From: Takakia lepidozioides
Lineage: Eukaryota > Streptophyta > Takakiopsida > Takakiales > Takakiaceae
Length of the DNA: 64,000 nt
NCBI GenBank assembly: GCA_030704615.1
Contig: CM060733.1
Coordinates: 70,866,001 to 70,930,000, forward strand
Direction: 5' to 3'
The position numbers and the translations under genes are program-made. Under the pieces are notes generated by a model. It was given only the letters and a program-made list of their open reading frames with translations. It searched no databases and was not told where the DNA came from. Positions 33,225 through 45,188 of this stretch are shown here, in pieces. The stretch's first letter is position 1. Each line of letters begins with the position of its first letter.

Positions 33225-33905
33225 TGCAGTAGTCGGCAGCGACTATGACACCAAATAGTTCGATGGCAGTGTCATAGTCGGTGGCGACTACGACTCCGAA
33301 CTGTGGGTTAGCTAGCCACCGAGCTGGGCAATACCGGAATGTGGGTGTACATTATACGGCATGGATTCGAAAGACCCACCACATAGTCGTTGCCGACTAT
33401 GGAATTGAGATAGTTTTAAATCTACGGGCTAAAGTCACGGCCTACTTGCAATAGTCGGCAGCGACTATGAACCCCTAAGGGGCAAAACCTGTGTCATAGT
33501 CGGTGGCAACTATGACCGGGCCAACTTTGGCTACAACAGGGCCGGCTTACTATAGTCGTTGCCAACTATACCCAATGGCTACCCTATATGGAATTGAGTT
33601 AGTTTTTAATTTGCAGACAGTAGTCACATAGTCGGTGGCGACTATGACCAGGCCAACTTTGGCTACGACAGGGCCGGCTTACTATAGTCCTTGTCGACTA
33701 TACCCAATGGCTACCCTATATGGAATTGAGTTCGTTTTTAATTTGCGGGCAGTAGTCACGGCCCACTTGCAATAGTCGGCAGTGACTATGAACCCCTAAG
33801 GGGCAAAACCTATGTCATAGTCGGTGGCGACTATGACCAGGCCAACTTTGGCTACGACAGGGCCGGCTTACTATAGTCCTTGCCGACTATACCCAATGGC
33901 TATCC
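33225..33905. repeat. Tandem palindrome-bearing repeats in intron
   Basis: Near-identical stretches repeat: cccctaaggggcaaaacct at 33473 and 33793; ggccaactttggctac at 33519, 33649 and 33839; cccaatggctaccctatatgg at 33570 and 33703. Each carries two or three AGTCGGYRGCGACT-type palindromes. Local duplication has multiplied the palindromes within this intron. Confidence 0.85.
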
Positions 33906-33922
33906 TATACCCAATACCCTAA

Positions 33923-33983
33923 CCGTTCTCGGGGTTACTACTCCCTATATATACTTCTGTAGCTGTCCGCGGGGGTTTCACAA
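33923..33983 (-). repeat. 61-bp captured fragment of gypsy LTR
   Basis: The reverse complement matches the TATA-containing part of the gypsy LTR (about 6800-6862) with only one or two differences. It is flanked on both sides by a cccaatggct/ccctatacccaat phrase that belongs to the intron repeats, so it sits inside the repeat array. Confidence 0.85.
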
Positions 33984-36419
33984 ACCCAATGGCTACCCTA
34001 TACCCAATGGCGCCTTCCTTTAGTCGTTGCCGACTATGAGTACAATGTCTGAGCCCAGTAGTCGGCGCCGACCACGAGCAACAACACTACTGCTGACTAC
34101 CGGAATGTTTGCCGACTACAACGAGCCTACAGATTCTTTTTCGACCGCTACTTCCCAGACCCAATTTGTTGTATGGCATATGCGAAGGGTGGGTGAATTG
34201 CATTGACAATTATGTACCTGTACAGGAGCCTGCGAGCTGGTAAAGTTCCACCAGGCTGCTCAGTAATTGGCCAACTGCGGGCAGGCCCATCATTCATCTC
34301 GCACCAGAATAGCTCCTTCCAGAACTTGAGCCAAAAATCATCCACCCAGACAGAGAGGGTCTTCAGAGTGGGAGCCTCTTCCTGGGTTGGCAGCTGCAGG
34401 AACCCTTTCTGAACCAACATGGCCAACTGCCGCTCTGCTTCCTCCTTTTGCTGCGAGTCCTCCACGTCAATTGTTAGAGATGAGAAATTGCAACAATAAC
34501 TGTAACATGCAGCCACCACCAGTATTGCAAACATCTTACCTGGAACCACCATGTTATTTTTTCGCACCACAAGCCAAACACTACATCTGTGGGAGCATGG
34601 GGGAATTTTCCATTTTTGCGGGTTGTGGAGTCAGAATTCCACAGCTTCAACCATAAAATCTTCTCCTTCGGGCTGACCTCGCTCGTGGTAAGCATCTGCA
34701 ACTTCTCGAGAGTCATTTCCGGCTTCTGATTGACGGCAAGAGACTTGTAATGCGTGGTTATCTAAAAAAGAAAGCCAGTTCCGAGTGCAGGATCGCAGAT
34801 GGAAGAATATTTTACGATTTTGGTGTATCACTTCGTCCTGTGCACCTGGAAATCGCTTGCCAGTTTCTTCTGGATGAGGTCGTTGTTCTCAGTGGTGGCA
34901 GGCAAGTGGGCATGGGCATCCAAGCAGGCGTTTCTAATTCTACGGAATCCCTCCTGACCCATATACTCTATTAGGGCGTCCCACGGCATTGTCATCCAGT
35001 TCCCATCCCGCTTGTTCAAGCACTTCTCGTAGACGTCCGTTGGAAGAGTTGATTGGTACTGCTCAACAGGTATAGTTGCGCACTTCTGGAAGTAGAATAG
35101 TTTGTGCAGAAGCTCGTTAGACACATTTCCATGATTTGTCACGCTGCAAAACGCATGGAACAAGACCTTCATGTGACCATGGACCATATTGAAATTCGTG
35201 AAAGAAAGTACTACCTACAAAACTCAGCAGGGATTTTAGGGTTTAGGGTGGGCTCCATGGTACAGTCGGCGCAGACCATACTTTAGCGAGGCGGTTGTCA
35301 ACGGAGGCGTTCTGGGCATCTTATCTGAACTGCCTCCCACCAGGCAATACTTCCGACTCCATCTCACACTACACGTCTAATTAATGAATTGGTCCACGAA
35401 GCACCCACTGGGACTGCTTATGCAAGACCTGCAACCCCATGCAAACGACATCCCTGAATTGCTAAACCCTATACCTATGCTCATGTGAGCAGAAGAGGAG
35501 ATAAAAACTCACACATTCATACGATTCATTGCACGCCGTATGAGGCCCAGATCGGAACTCTTCACATCCATAATCTTGGCGTTCACCCGGTAATGCCAAC
35601 TCGTGTCGTCTGCGTGCTGCTCGCGTATGACCTCCATCCAAGCATACCACCTGTGATTCCCGACGTAGATGTGCAGCCATTTGTTGGAGAGAAACTCCCA
35701 CTCTGTGTTCTTTATGTCTTCCTCAAATGCAGCATCCGCTGCCTGCCAATGTTCAGACCATGCATCCCGATCTCCTTGTTGGATTTCTTGGCTCTGTCCA
35801 CTGTCATCGTTGATGGAAAGTAGTAGTGATGCAAGTGCATCATTGTACCTGTCCGCCTCAAAAAACAACTTGAGCTAGTTGATGCATGGGCGCTTAACCA
35901 TGCGCACAGCCGGGGGGCTGCATCCTGCATAATGGTATCCTTGGCGGAGCACCATTCCGCAGCAAGTGCAAAATAGAACTCATTGTGTGGTTCATGGCAC
36001 TTGTAGTGAGTGAGAGTAGGGCTTGCTTCTGCATGTCGCCAGTCAAAACAACGTCCGCCAGCACAGTGTCTTGCACACTCGCAATATTTTGAACAGGTCC
36101 GGCTCCCTGTGCGCGTTGCTGGACCTGGCGATGCACCGCTTCAAAAAATGGGGGAGAGGGGAGGACGATCCATCGATGGTGTGGCCGCTGTAGACACCAA
36201 ACCGCCTTCCTGTGAAGTCGTTGATTTCTTACGAAGTTTCACTAATTTTCTGGGAGGTCTAGCACCCTTGCTGCTCTGTTGGGAGACCATCGTCCACCCG
36301 CGCAGTATACGTGTTTGCGTGGGCAGCACAAACTCCCCCTCTTTCTCCGCTTGAGGCTCCATGACGACAACGTTCCCCTGCTCAAAAATAGAAAGGGAAG
36401 CCGAAGAGTCGGGCACTGC

Positions 36420-38540
36420 AGAGGAGAATCCGCATGACCGTATGCACTGCCGAACCCGGAAAAGGATGAGATCCCGTCCTACGCGGGCCGTAACGTATGC
36501 CTACGAAATTGAGGTAGTGCCACGCAGCCGGCTGCACGCCGTAACCGGACTATGTGCCACGTGGCCCGCGCCAAAATTCAAATAGCAATAACGGATGAAA
36601 AATCAAATCCCCCATCCATGGAAGCACGCCATCTGTTGTCATCCGATGTAGATGTTAAATGTGCGTCGAATTAACTCCATCCAAACCTACGTCAGGAATA
36701 TGAGATGGCTACCACATCCCCAAAATTGAGAAATAGCCTCATGCCGAGCCGCTAAACGACTCAGTCATTTCCGACACGTGGCCTGGACTCCATCCAAATA
36801 GTTTAGGATGAGAAATATAAGAGGAATGAATGGTAAAATTTATGTTGACTCGAACGCTGTCAATGTCAATATCCACGAATCTCTTCTGGGTGCAATGGGG
36901 GTCCGGGTTTGTAGAACGTCATCTTAAATGGTATAATCAACTTCTAATATCCGAACTCCATATCGGAACTTCATATCCCCGAATCTTAATATCCTCTGCA
37001 GGGTCGTGGAAGTTTCTGGAGGAGCAGAAATTATGAGTCAGAGAGCGCATATTCCGGATGTGAATGACTAAATCTATTTGCAAATTAAAGAGTCTCTGTC
37101 TTGAAATATGACGGATTTTGACATAGCCAATAATATCACCTCATTCACATGGTTTGTGGTATGGGAATGGAGGGACTGTGGGGAGGGGTTTTGGATCAGG
37201 GTTAGGTTGGGGAACTTGAGAGATTTGTCTCTCCGTTGTGGCTAGTTGGGTGGGAGATGCAGAGTGGTCCAGATGGCAGGGCATGCTCTTGTGGGTGGTA
37301 ATGTGGGAACATTGTGTGTGGCTTTAGAACCAGGCTAGTGAACTGAGGGCATGAAATGTGCATTGTAGAGTTGATGAAGCGGAATCTTCTTTAGGAATCG
37401 CATACCTCCGATAAACAGTGAGTATGCCAGCATCACGGGCTGAGTGTTCATGCTTTTGCTACACCTCCAGTGTGATTGAATTTTTTCCAACAGAGGATTT
37501 TTTCTCCCGTGTGTATGGCATGATGGTTTTGAGTGTTACATGGTTTGTCCATCTGTCTTGCATAAGTTGATTTGCTTGCCTGCCCTTCCAGTGTAATGGA
37601 TGCCTATGCCTATCCCTGAAGAGCTGAATTGGCAACCACACAATCGGGAAATGCCCTCCGCAAGAATTGGTCGGCGCCAACCATACACTATAATGCCTTT
37701 GAAGAGGATGTGTTCACTGTCTTTAACTCTGTAAATTTCTACGAATTTCAATAATTCCATAAGGTCGGTGCCGACTTGGATTTCATTGACTGCCTCTATG
37801 CGGCGCAATCCGCCACAACATGCGCCAATTTCCGTAGTCGGCGCCGACTACACCCTCACAATGCGGGAAATGCTTTTAATTTCATCCCAGAATCTTCCAA
37901 TATTTCAAATCGAATGTGCACATTGAATGAAAATTGAAGGTCGGTCCCGACTACAAGCTCATTTAAGCCAAAAAATCAATTGGAAGGCAAATTTGTGCGT
38001 TCGTAAGGAAGTCGGCAGCGATTAATGGAAAGCGCTTGCCGATTTAAACAATAGTCGTTGCCGACTATTCTGTTCGCAAGCCAATTTGCCAAAAAAGCCA
38101 CATGAAATGAACATCTTTAGCGACCTTGGCAGATTTGTTGGCCGACTTCAACAATAACTGGTATAGTCGCCAACGACTACTCCGATTCGTGTTCCAATTC
38201 TATGTAAATCTGCCTGATCCGTCGCCGGAATTTATTTCAACTGTATGAAGTCGGTACCGACTACGGAAGAAAACCTGTCCCACTAACTATTTCACAATGT
38301 TCATGACATTCAAATAGGCGTGGTCGGCAACGACAATAAGGCATCCCCTTGTCGCGTAGAACAAATTCAGATGAAGAGGAGGTTAATGGTTGTTTCGAAA
38401 TGGCCGTTGCCAGCTGAACGTGCCGCTGCCAGTTGTTGCGCAGACGGTTTTCATCCGACCTAAAATCCATTAAATATTCCTTTTGCACTTATTTCTTACC
38501 GTTTTTGATGTACAGTTCGTTAGGAAATCGTAAACTGCGT
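36420..38540. other. Intergenic region between the two divergent element genes
   Basis: No supported gene. Palindromes cluster in the right half (37669, 37762, 37834, 37940, 38009, 38051, 38162, 38247, 38320), and 37834-37851 is a perfect 18-bp palindrome. 36600-37650 has none. The region should contain promoters for the methyltransferase-like gene (leftward) and the transposase gene (rightward). Confidence 0.5.
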
Positions 38541-38547
38541 TGCATGC

Positions 38548-41500
38548 TTGCAACAGGTCATGTGCTCTTCATCTGCCCCAGTGCTCATACGCTGGATAGA
38601 TTCGGCAGAGTACTCCAGTTTGTATGTCGGAGTCCCAGACAGCGACACAGGCTTGAAGCATCCGAACATGGAACGGTTCGTGAGGCTGCAATGTCCACCG
38701 TCCTCCGATCTTGTGAAGGTGAAGGCACAGGGAGACTAGGTGTTCCTACTTGACAAAGTAATACTTGGAAGGTTTAATCTGGACCCTCTCTCTCTTGTTG
38801 TTGAGGAGGAGGACGTCAGTGAAGGGGGCGTCACCGAAACCCGCATCTTGGATCCAGTTCGAGACGCCGAGAACAAGTCATGGGTTCTTCCATTTACAGG
38901 TGAGGTCGTATACAAAGTATTTGGTGTCCGAGCTACGACAGACAAGCTGTCGACCACTTGTGAGCATCCTACTCTGGCTTCCGTCCGTGTGCTAATGTGG
39001 TGAAAACTGAGAGCATTGAGCTTTCTAGTGGTGACAGCGATGAATGTGTGGTTATTAGATCCAGTAGTGGAAGGTGGGAGAGCACTCCGGGAAAATCTGC
39101 TTCACCTCCACATAAATTGCGCCGAGGGGAGTTTATGGGAACAACGTTAAATTCGCACAGCCCGCTCAATCTATATATAGGATGTGCTGAAGCTTCTGCA
39201 CCTAGACTCCAAATCGCAGCTTGGAAGGATAAATTTTGAAAATGTTGAAGCGAGAAAGGTGAGATAATTGCCGAGGATCGTTGACGGTGATGTTTTGTAT
39301 GAGCTGCTGCCCACATCGAATACATCTCCAGCTGGGCAGCTTGAGGGCATGGACCGCAAATACGACGGGAATCCATGGACGGTCACAAAAACAACCAACA
39401 TAAAGCTCCCGCTCATTGGTTCAAAAGGCGGCGCTGTGAGGTGATGTTTCCATTTTCAGTGGTGGACATTGCCATACGACTTTTTGTAGTCGGTGTAGAC
39501 TTACATTGTTTGTCCACGTAGTGCCACGATCGTAGTCAAGTACTAACCAACTTTCACATGGCAGATATGTTTACTGTGTTGGAGCGTTGAGGTGCGTCTG
39601 GGGAACGTGCCCATTCTTCGTCAGGGAGGGAGCGCACAATGAGATGCACTGGTTGGGGCACTCCGAGGTACAGTTCAAGCCACAAAGCCAAGTTCCACCA
39701 AACACCTTTGTATGCGCAGTGTGCAATCATGCACCCACGTGCATACATATTTGCCCCGCGAAAATGTTTTACGTCCTTGGTCCACCAACAATGACAAGAG
39801 CAGCCGTCCATGTTGGGAACCACTCACACCCCTCTGCACCTGGGCTGTGTCAGGAAGCAGCAGCAAAGGCAAAAAGTGCCATTGCAGAAGAGATCCAAAG
39901 GTCACCCTCAGCCAGGCCCAAATCAGTTCAGCTATCTGTTGTTGAATCTATCGTCATGGAGAAGGTGTTATCTCCTGGTGCAACGGAGAGTTGGAAGCTA
40001 TTTGACGAGCAATTTGAGGAGCTCATGGAAGAAGTGGGTGCAGTGAGCAGATGTGGTGTTCGTTACGAGACACAGAAGACAAAAGCGGCAATGGGGATTG
40101 GGAGCAGTGTGGAAGCGTTAATGACAATGAAAAGTTGGAACGGGTACGACTATATCCAAGGGAGCCATTTTCCAGGTCAAGGGGGTGTGGACGAGAGATG
40201 CTTTGTCTTCAAGATGTCAACTGTTGGTAAAGGCTGTGGAGTCCATTTGGTGGACATGATGCGGGTCGGTGGTGAGCTGGGGTCGAGTTGGATTATGTTC
40301 GACAACGTCAAACGAATACACGGTTGGAGCACAATGGCGTGTCACGTGTACCATTCGAATTACCGCAAGATTATGACAATCGCAATCTGTGAAATGAAAT
40401 CGGAGGATACAGCATCACAAGTGATTATGTGGGAGTGCATCAACGATCAGATGCAAAGAGCAGGGAAGGGCCAACCACATTTTCGAGGATTCATGGCCGA
40501 CAATGCAAATGCCAACTGGGCTGCTGTGCGTATGGTGTATGGCGGAGGGGAACCTATGCCCGATTGAGAAAGGACATGTGGCTTCCATTGGGGCCAGAGC
40601 CTGGACAAATGGACGAAAAAGTATATATTGCAGGACCTTCAAAAAGCACATATACAACTGTGTACGAAATGGAGAGCAACAAGTTCTGAGGCGGAAGCAG
40701 AGGTTTCATTTGTGGCGATCCGTGCCTGGTGGTCCTCCTCCGGTGCCGTGCGAGACGATAACGTTCCTGCGCTAGAAAGCTGGCTGTCGTGGTGGACATA
40801 CCGACGCTACCAATTGGGAGCATATGTTCGCAATGTAAGTCTTCGGTTTCTCCAAACACTGTATATGCACTTCTGTGATGCCGCTCACATGAGCGAACCT
40901 AATGTCTTAATCGGCACCGACCAGAGCATTACATCTCTGGAACGTGATGCATTCGTTAGGCTATATTTCTACCAAGTGCGTTACTCGCATAATCCTCCGC
41001 TCACATGAGCACGTCATAAGTTTAAGTAGAACGGTTTCTACTCGACGCTTTTATACATTGCCGAATATGCAGAACTGACATGAAATGAAGTTAAACCATA
41101 TAGTCTGCAACGACTATTGCACCCGTCATCCGTACATGCTCTTTTTACTGCATAATATTTGCACCCACAGGGTACTAGTACCGTATAGTCTGCAACGACT
41201 ATATGGGATTGATATATTTTCACAGACAGGTAATTCCACACGTGTTATATGGGTTTGGTCACATGTTAGGATAAACGAAAAAGGGGCATAGTCGTTACCG
41301 ACTATGCCACCGGGAAAGTAAAGCGGTTCATGCAGTTGGCCTGTACCCATAGTCTGTAGCAACTATGGCTTGGTTGTTCAATGTTTCAGGGTCGGTTACT
41401 GAAACATGGGTGTCTTTTTATGAGACTGCTCATATAGTCGGCAACGACTACCTACGGGACGTACACGCAGTACACTATTTACTGAACGTGTCGTTATAGT

Positions 41501-43177
41501 CTGTACCGACTACATTCCTACCGTCTGCTTGTTAGATAATATGCGATTCGTCTTTGTTTTTAGTACAAAGCCTGCAAATTATGACGTTATCGTATAGTCT
41601 GTATTTTGTAAATGGTCCAACACTGTCTATGGTGCCTATAGTCTGCACCGACTTTAGCGTTACTGGCGGAATGTTGTCGGATATCGGATCCTGTCGGACT
41701 TGTGGTCGGCGACGACTATCCGGTTATGTCCTACAAATTGGTCCTCCACTGATTGTGCTGTTTAATAGTCTGCACCGATTATGCTTCAATGCTGACTTGT
41801 ACATGTGTACTGCAGGATCTGGATCTAGAAGAGAACGCTGCAATGCCAAATATGAACATGTCTAAGGCCGTGCATGCGAGCTGGCAGGCCGGGAGCGGTG
41901 TATCGAAGGTCGACCTCTATACAGGCACCAGGAACGACTTGACGAGGACAATTATGTAATCGTGTGACTACCACAGTTATCTGAAGGGTGGAGCAAAGGG
42001 TTCCGGATCCGACTGGGCACAACTGCTAGCCCGTGTTGCATCGCGATTGTCTGATCCAGCTAAAATGGCAGAAGCGGTCAGGTCTTTCATAGATGGCACT
42101 GAGCTTCATGGACAAAATCCAGGGCTCGAGGGTGATCTCCTAACTCGCACAATAAAACGGAAGATTGTTCTCGACAACTTGCATGAAGAGGAACCCGTTC
42201 ACTCCTGGAGGTCTGACTTAAACCTCCAAACGACACCGAGGCGTTGTGAAGGTGCTGGTGGACCAAGAGTGTCCACATGCACTACTGACATGTCCGTGGA
42301 GACTTTGGAGGACGATCTTCCACTTTAGAACAAAAAGCCAGTTTTGGAGTCGGCTGTGTCCACGGCATGCTGGCACATAACACGAACTTCTAACACATCA
42401 CGGGTGAAGTGCTGGGCAGTGCGCTCTGATAGTGAGAAGCCATGCAAACAGGAACTCCAGAGTTTGGGTGTTCCGGCTCCGAGGTTTGTTGGTCGGCACC
42501 ACCATCTTGCCCTGGTGAAGCCGAAGATAATGGAAATTTGGCACTGCCCAACAGATATCGTCTACTGTGTCGGTGGTGATTCGAGCCAGTATGTGCTGGA
42601 CAGACCTGATATTCCGGACGTTTGGCCTGTGGTGGTTGGGACGAACCTAAGTCAGGCAGAGGTTGACTTTTTCACAAAAGCAGGCTTTCGACTTGTTCCC
42701 CCAGATGACGTGGGTAATTCCCAAGGTGAATGGGAATGTGTTGCGGAAGATATCAATAATCTGGATCCGGATTCGTACGCGACGAAAAGGTGGGACAGAG
42801 TATACCGGCGGAAGAAACGGTCAGCAATCGCTCGTAAGAAGATGGAGTTAGCTCAGTCTTTGCAGGCCACGGTGCAATCACTCAAGGATGTTCCACGCCC
42901 GGGAATTGGACGTGTGTACACACTGTGCACACCGGGATCAGCAAAAGCAGGGGAGGTGTACAATGTTTGCATCTCTAGAAGTCCGGAGTGCACATGCCCT
43001 GATTTTGACATAATGAAGGAAGAAAAAGGACCCTACACCCACTGCAAGCACTTATACTATATTATGCTGCGACATTTGAAGATGCGGGAAGACCAGGAGG
43101 TCATCAATCACGCAACTCTCACCGTATCTGAAGTCAGGGGTATGTTAGTTCGTGATCCCTGTCCTTCGGTCCCATAG
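38548..43177 (+). pseudogene. MULE-like transposase with SWIM zinc finger, in-frame stops
   Basis: Exons by eye: 38548-about 38960, an open stretch 38997-39441, 39564-40834 and 41816-43177. Exon three starts with a Cys/His region (CAVCNHAPTCIHICPAK, then VHVGNHSHP). It continues into a DDE-type core: FDNVKRIHG (near 40300), FMADNANANW (near 40495) and ERTCGFHW (near 40570), where C-x2-H matches the CxxH motif of Mutator-like transposases. The last exon ends in a SWIM finger, CTCPDF then CKH (near 42990-43060). Introns 39442-39563 and 40835-41815 carry palindromes. In-frame stops at 38737 (TAG), 40565 (TGA), 41957 (TAA) and 42326 (TAG), plus a frame change near 38990, indicate an inactive copy unless introns are misplaced. 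Confidence 0.75.
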
Positions 43178-43179
43178 AG

Positions 43180-44480
43180 ACGCATTGGATATCTTGCATG
43201 GTTGGAATCCTTATAGTCTGTGCCGACTACAAAGTGCATGACAACTTGGATTATCTTGTGAACTCCAACTCTTTCCACGGATAAGGTCTTTTTTTAAACC
43301 GGTTTGGAAACATGGACATGCTTGGAATATTCATAGTCTGTGCCGACTACAAAGTGTATGACCATTTGGATGAATTAGTTAACTCCAACTTTTTGCTCAG
43401 ATGAGCTCATTTTTCAACTACCACTTTTTTGCAATCAAATATGACTCCATATCCATCATCTTTCACTTAATTCTTGTAGTCTGTGCCGACTACAAGTCAT
43501 GGGCATCCCGGATATACAATCTTGCCAACAACATTTCCTAACACACAAATTATTCATACACCAGAATTTGTTGCTGACATGGCCAGAACAACGTACACCA
43601 AAATAACTGTCATGGAAATCAATATTCCCGTGGGTTCAAATCCTAATAATGAATTTTATTTTAAGACACATTCCTTCAATATGCATTGCTCATTTAACAT
43701 AAGAATTAAAATAGAAATTGAGTTCCATTCTTCAATATCAATTCTGAAACATGTTAACAATAGTAATATGCCTCAAAGCTCATAGATCACTATAGCATGG
43801 ATGTGTGGGAGCCAGCCTCATAATAATAATATATGATGCCTCATTCGGGAGGCATAAATTATGGTGTCACTCGACTGAAGGGGCACATTGTGTGAAGCAT
43901 GGATGTTGTGCCAGCGAGCTCATCTACTTGAAATCATTGAAGTCGGTGCCGACTATAGGGACGTGGGACTCTATTTTTCAGAGGAAACACCTTCTGCAAT
44001 TGAAATGAGTTTCGTTGGCTCCATATTGGGGATGAAATAAAACTGATAAAAAATATACCTTATTCACGTTTGCCGGAACCTGAATATCCGTTCTGATCTC
44101 TTTGTAGTCGTTGCCGACTACCTACATTGTAATAGATCCGGATGAGGGCTGAGAGGCAATGTCTATACACCTCAACATATGTTCACAATCATCGTTTTTT
44201 TCATGTCATAAACTCAGAGCGGATTCTTAAAGTCGTTGCTGACTTTAAGGGTAGTAGGGAAACATCAAATGACGTGTCGTATCACTTTCCAACTGAACAA
44301 AACAGTTAAAGCACAACACTCCATTCAAAATTTTGAAAATAGAAGCCAAAGTACAAAACGTCAAAGAGGTACAATTTCATTTTATTCTTGATAGTCGTTG
44401 CCGACCTCAATGATCATAGCCTCCTTTATCCACTTCTATGACGTACATATAAGTTTTCTTTCTGCAGTGACTACAATGTT
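43180..44480. other. Palindrome-bearing spacer between transposase and RING genes
   Basis: Seven palindromes: 43213, 43332, 43475, 43940, 44104, 44229 and 44390. The first three share the variant AGTCTGTGCCGACTAC and lie in a roughly 120-140 bp spaced repeat (actccaact...gga). ORF 43483-43785 has no recognised motif. Confidence 0.5.
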
Positions 44481-45188
44481 TCAAATCCTATTGCGGCAAA
44501 CAGAGCATGACCCGTTTCGAAGCAGCCACCCTTCAATGCATATAGAGTGAAAGGAATGGCCGCACTCACTGAGAATACGGACTGACTCGCCCTCTACTGG
44601 ACAGTCTTGGCAAACAATCCATCGTTCGTTTGTTGCTAGACATGTTTCTCCTGCGATAACAAACTCCATTGAATGCATTTCAATGATTTCCATGTTTGCC
44701 CCTGTCCATCGCAAATCATCCTCTGCATGTACCTCCATCTCCTCACCTTCCCCATCAATTTCCATGTACTCATCTTCATCATCATCGTCGTTGTCGTCAG
44801 AATCCGTAGTGGAGTCCCCTGCTGAAGGGCCGTTCCCATTGACGGTCTGCTGAACCACCATTGCCTCATCATTTTCGTGCTTGGCAAGACACACGGCGAT
44901 ATTGTCCATAAAGGGAGGCCACTATGAAGTCGATGCAGGCCTGTCCTCCTCATTTCCACTGTCACCACTACTGCTTGCGTCTGCATTGGAAGAGCTCGTG
45001 TCCATCTTATCTAAGAACGGACTATCCAAAAATACAACTGATTGGAAGAGAAAGTGACCCCAAACAGTGTGCTTGTAGTTGTTGCAGATTACAAGTGACA
45101 GCCAGCCAAAAGTGCTGCTGTCATTGACAAAGGGTAGTAGGCGTTGAACATCAGCCCTTTTGTTGAAAGAGAAAGTGGCAAAGAGCAA
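44481..45188 (-). CDS. RING-H2 finger protein
   Basis: ORF 44909-44481 (142 codons) has an acidic Asp/Glu run (near 44800-44720). It ends in a complete RING-H2 finger: CQDC, ECGHSFHSIC and CSVC give C-x2-C...C-x-H-x2-H-x2-C...C-x2-C. RING-H2 domains usually act as E3 ubiquitin ligases. An upstream open stretch 45188-44922, ending in a Ser/Asp-rich segment, may be the preceding exon. It lies inside the palindrome-bearing block and has flanking palindromes at 44390, 45075 and 45197, so I take it as an element gene rather than a host gene. No disruption is seen in the RING part. Confidence 0.6.

Larger units (their letters stand above)
30519..36416 (-). pseudogene. Multi-exon gene with N4/N6-type DNA methyltransferase-like domain (status uncertain)
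   Basis: Open segments follow on the minus strand: 36416-36141 (Lys/Arg-rich), 36136-35894, 35868-35509, 35187-34828, 34716-34148, 32963-32631, then the methyltransferase-like exons 32520-31999 and 31465-31004, and an acidic tail at 30953-30519. Several are bounded by good splice signals (for example gtaagt at 31998 and gcag at 31466). The intervening introns carry the element's palindromes, the largest at about 33140-34150. The N-terminal two thirds match nothing I know. Divergently placed from the transposase gene with about 2 kb between them. I could not confirm one continuous frame, so it may be a pseudogene or two genes. Confidence 0.5.

Noticed and set aside
43483-43785. Plus-strand ORF of 100 codons in the palindrome block
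   Set aside because: AT-rich, no motif, overlaps a palindrome; no support for coding.
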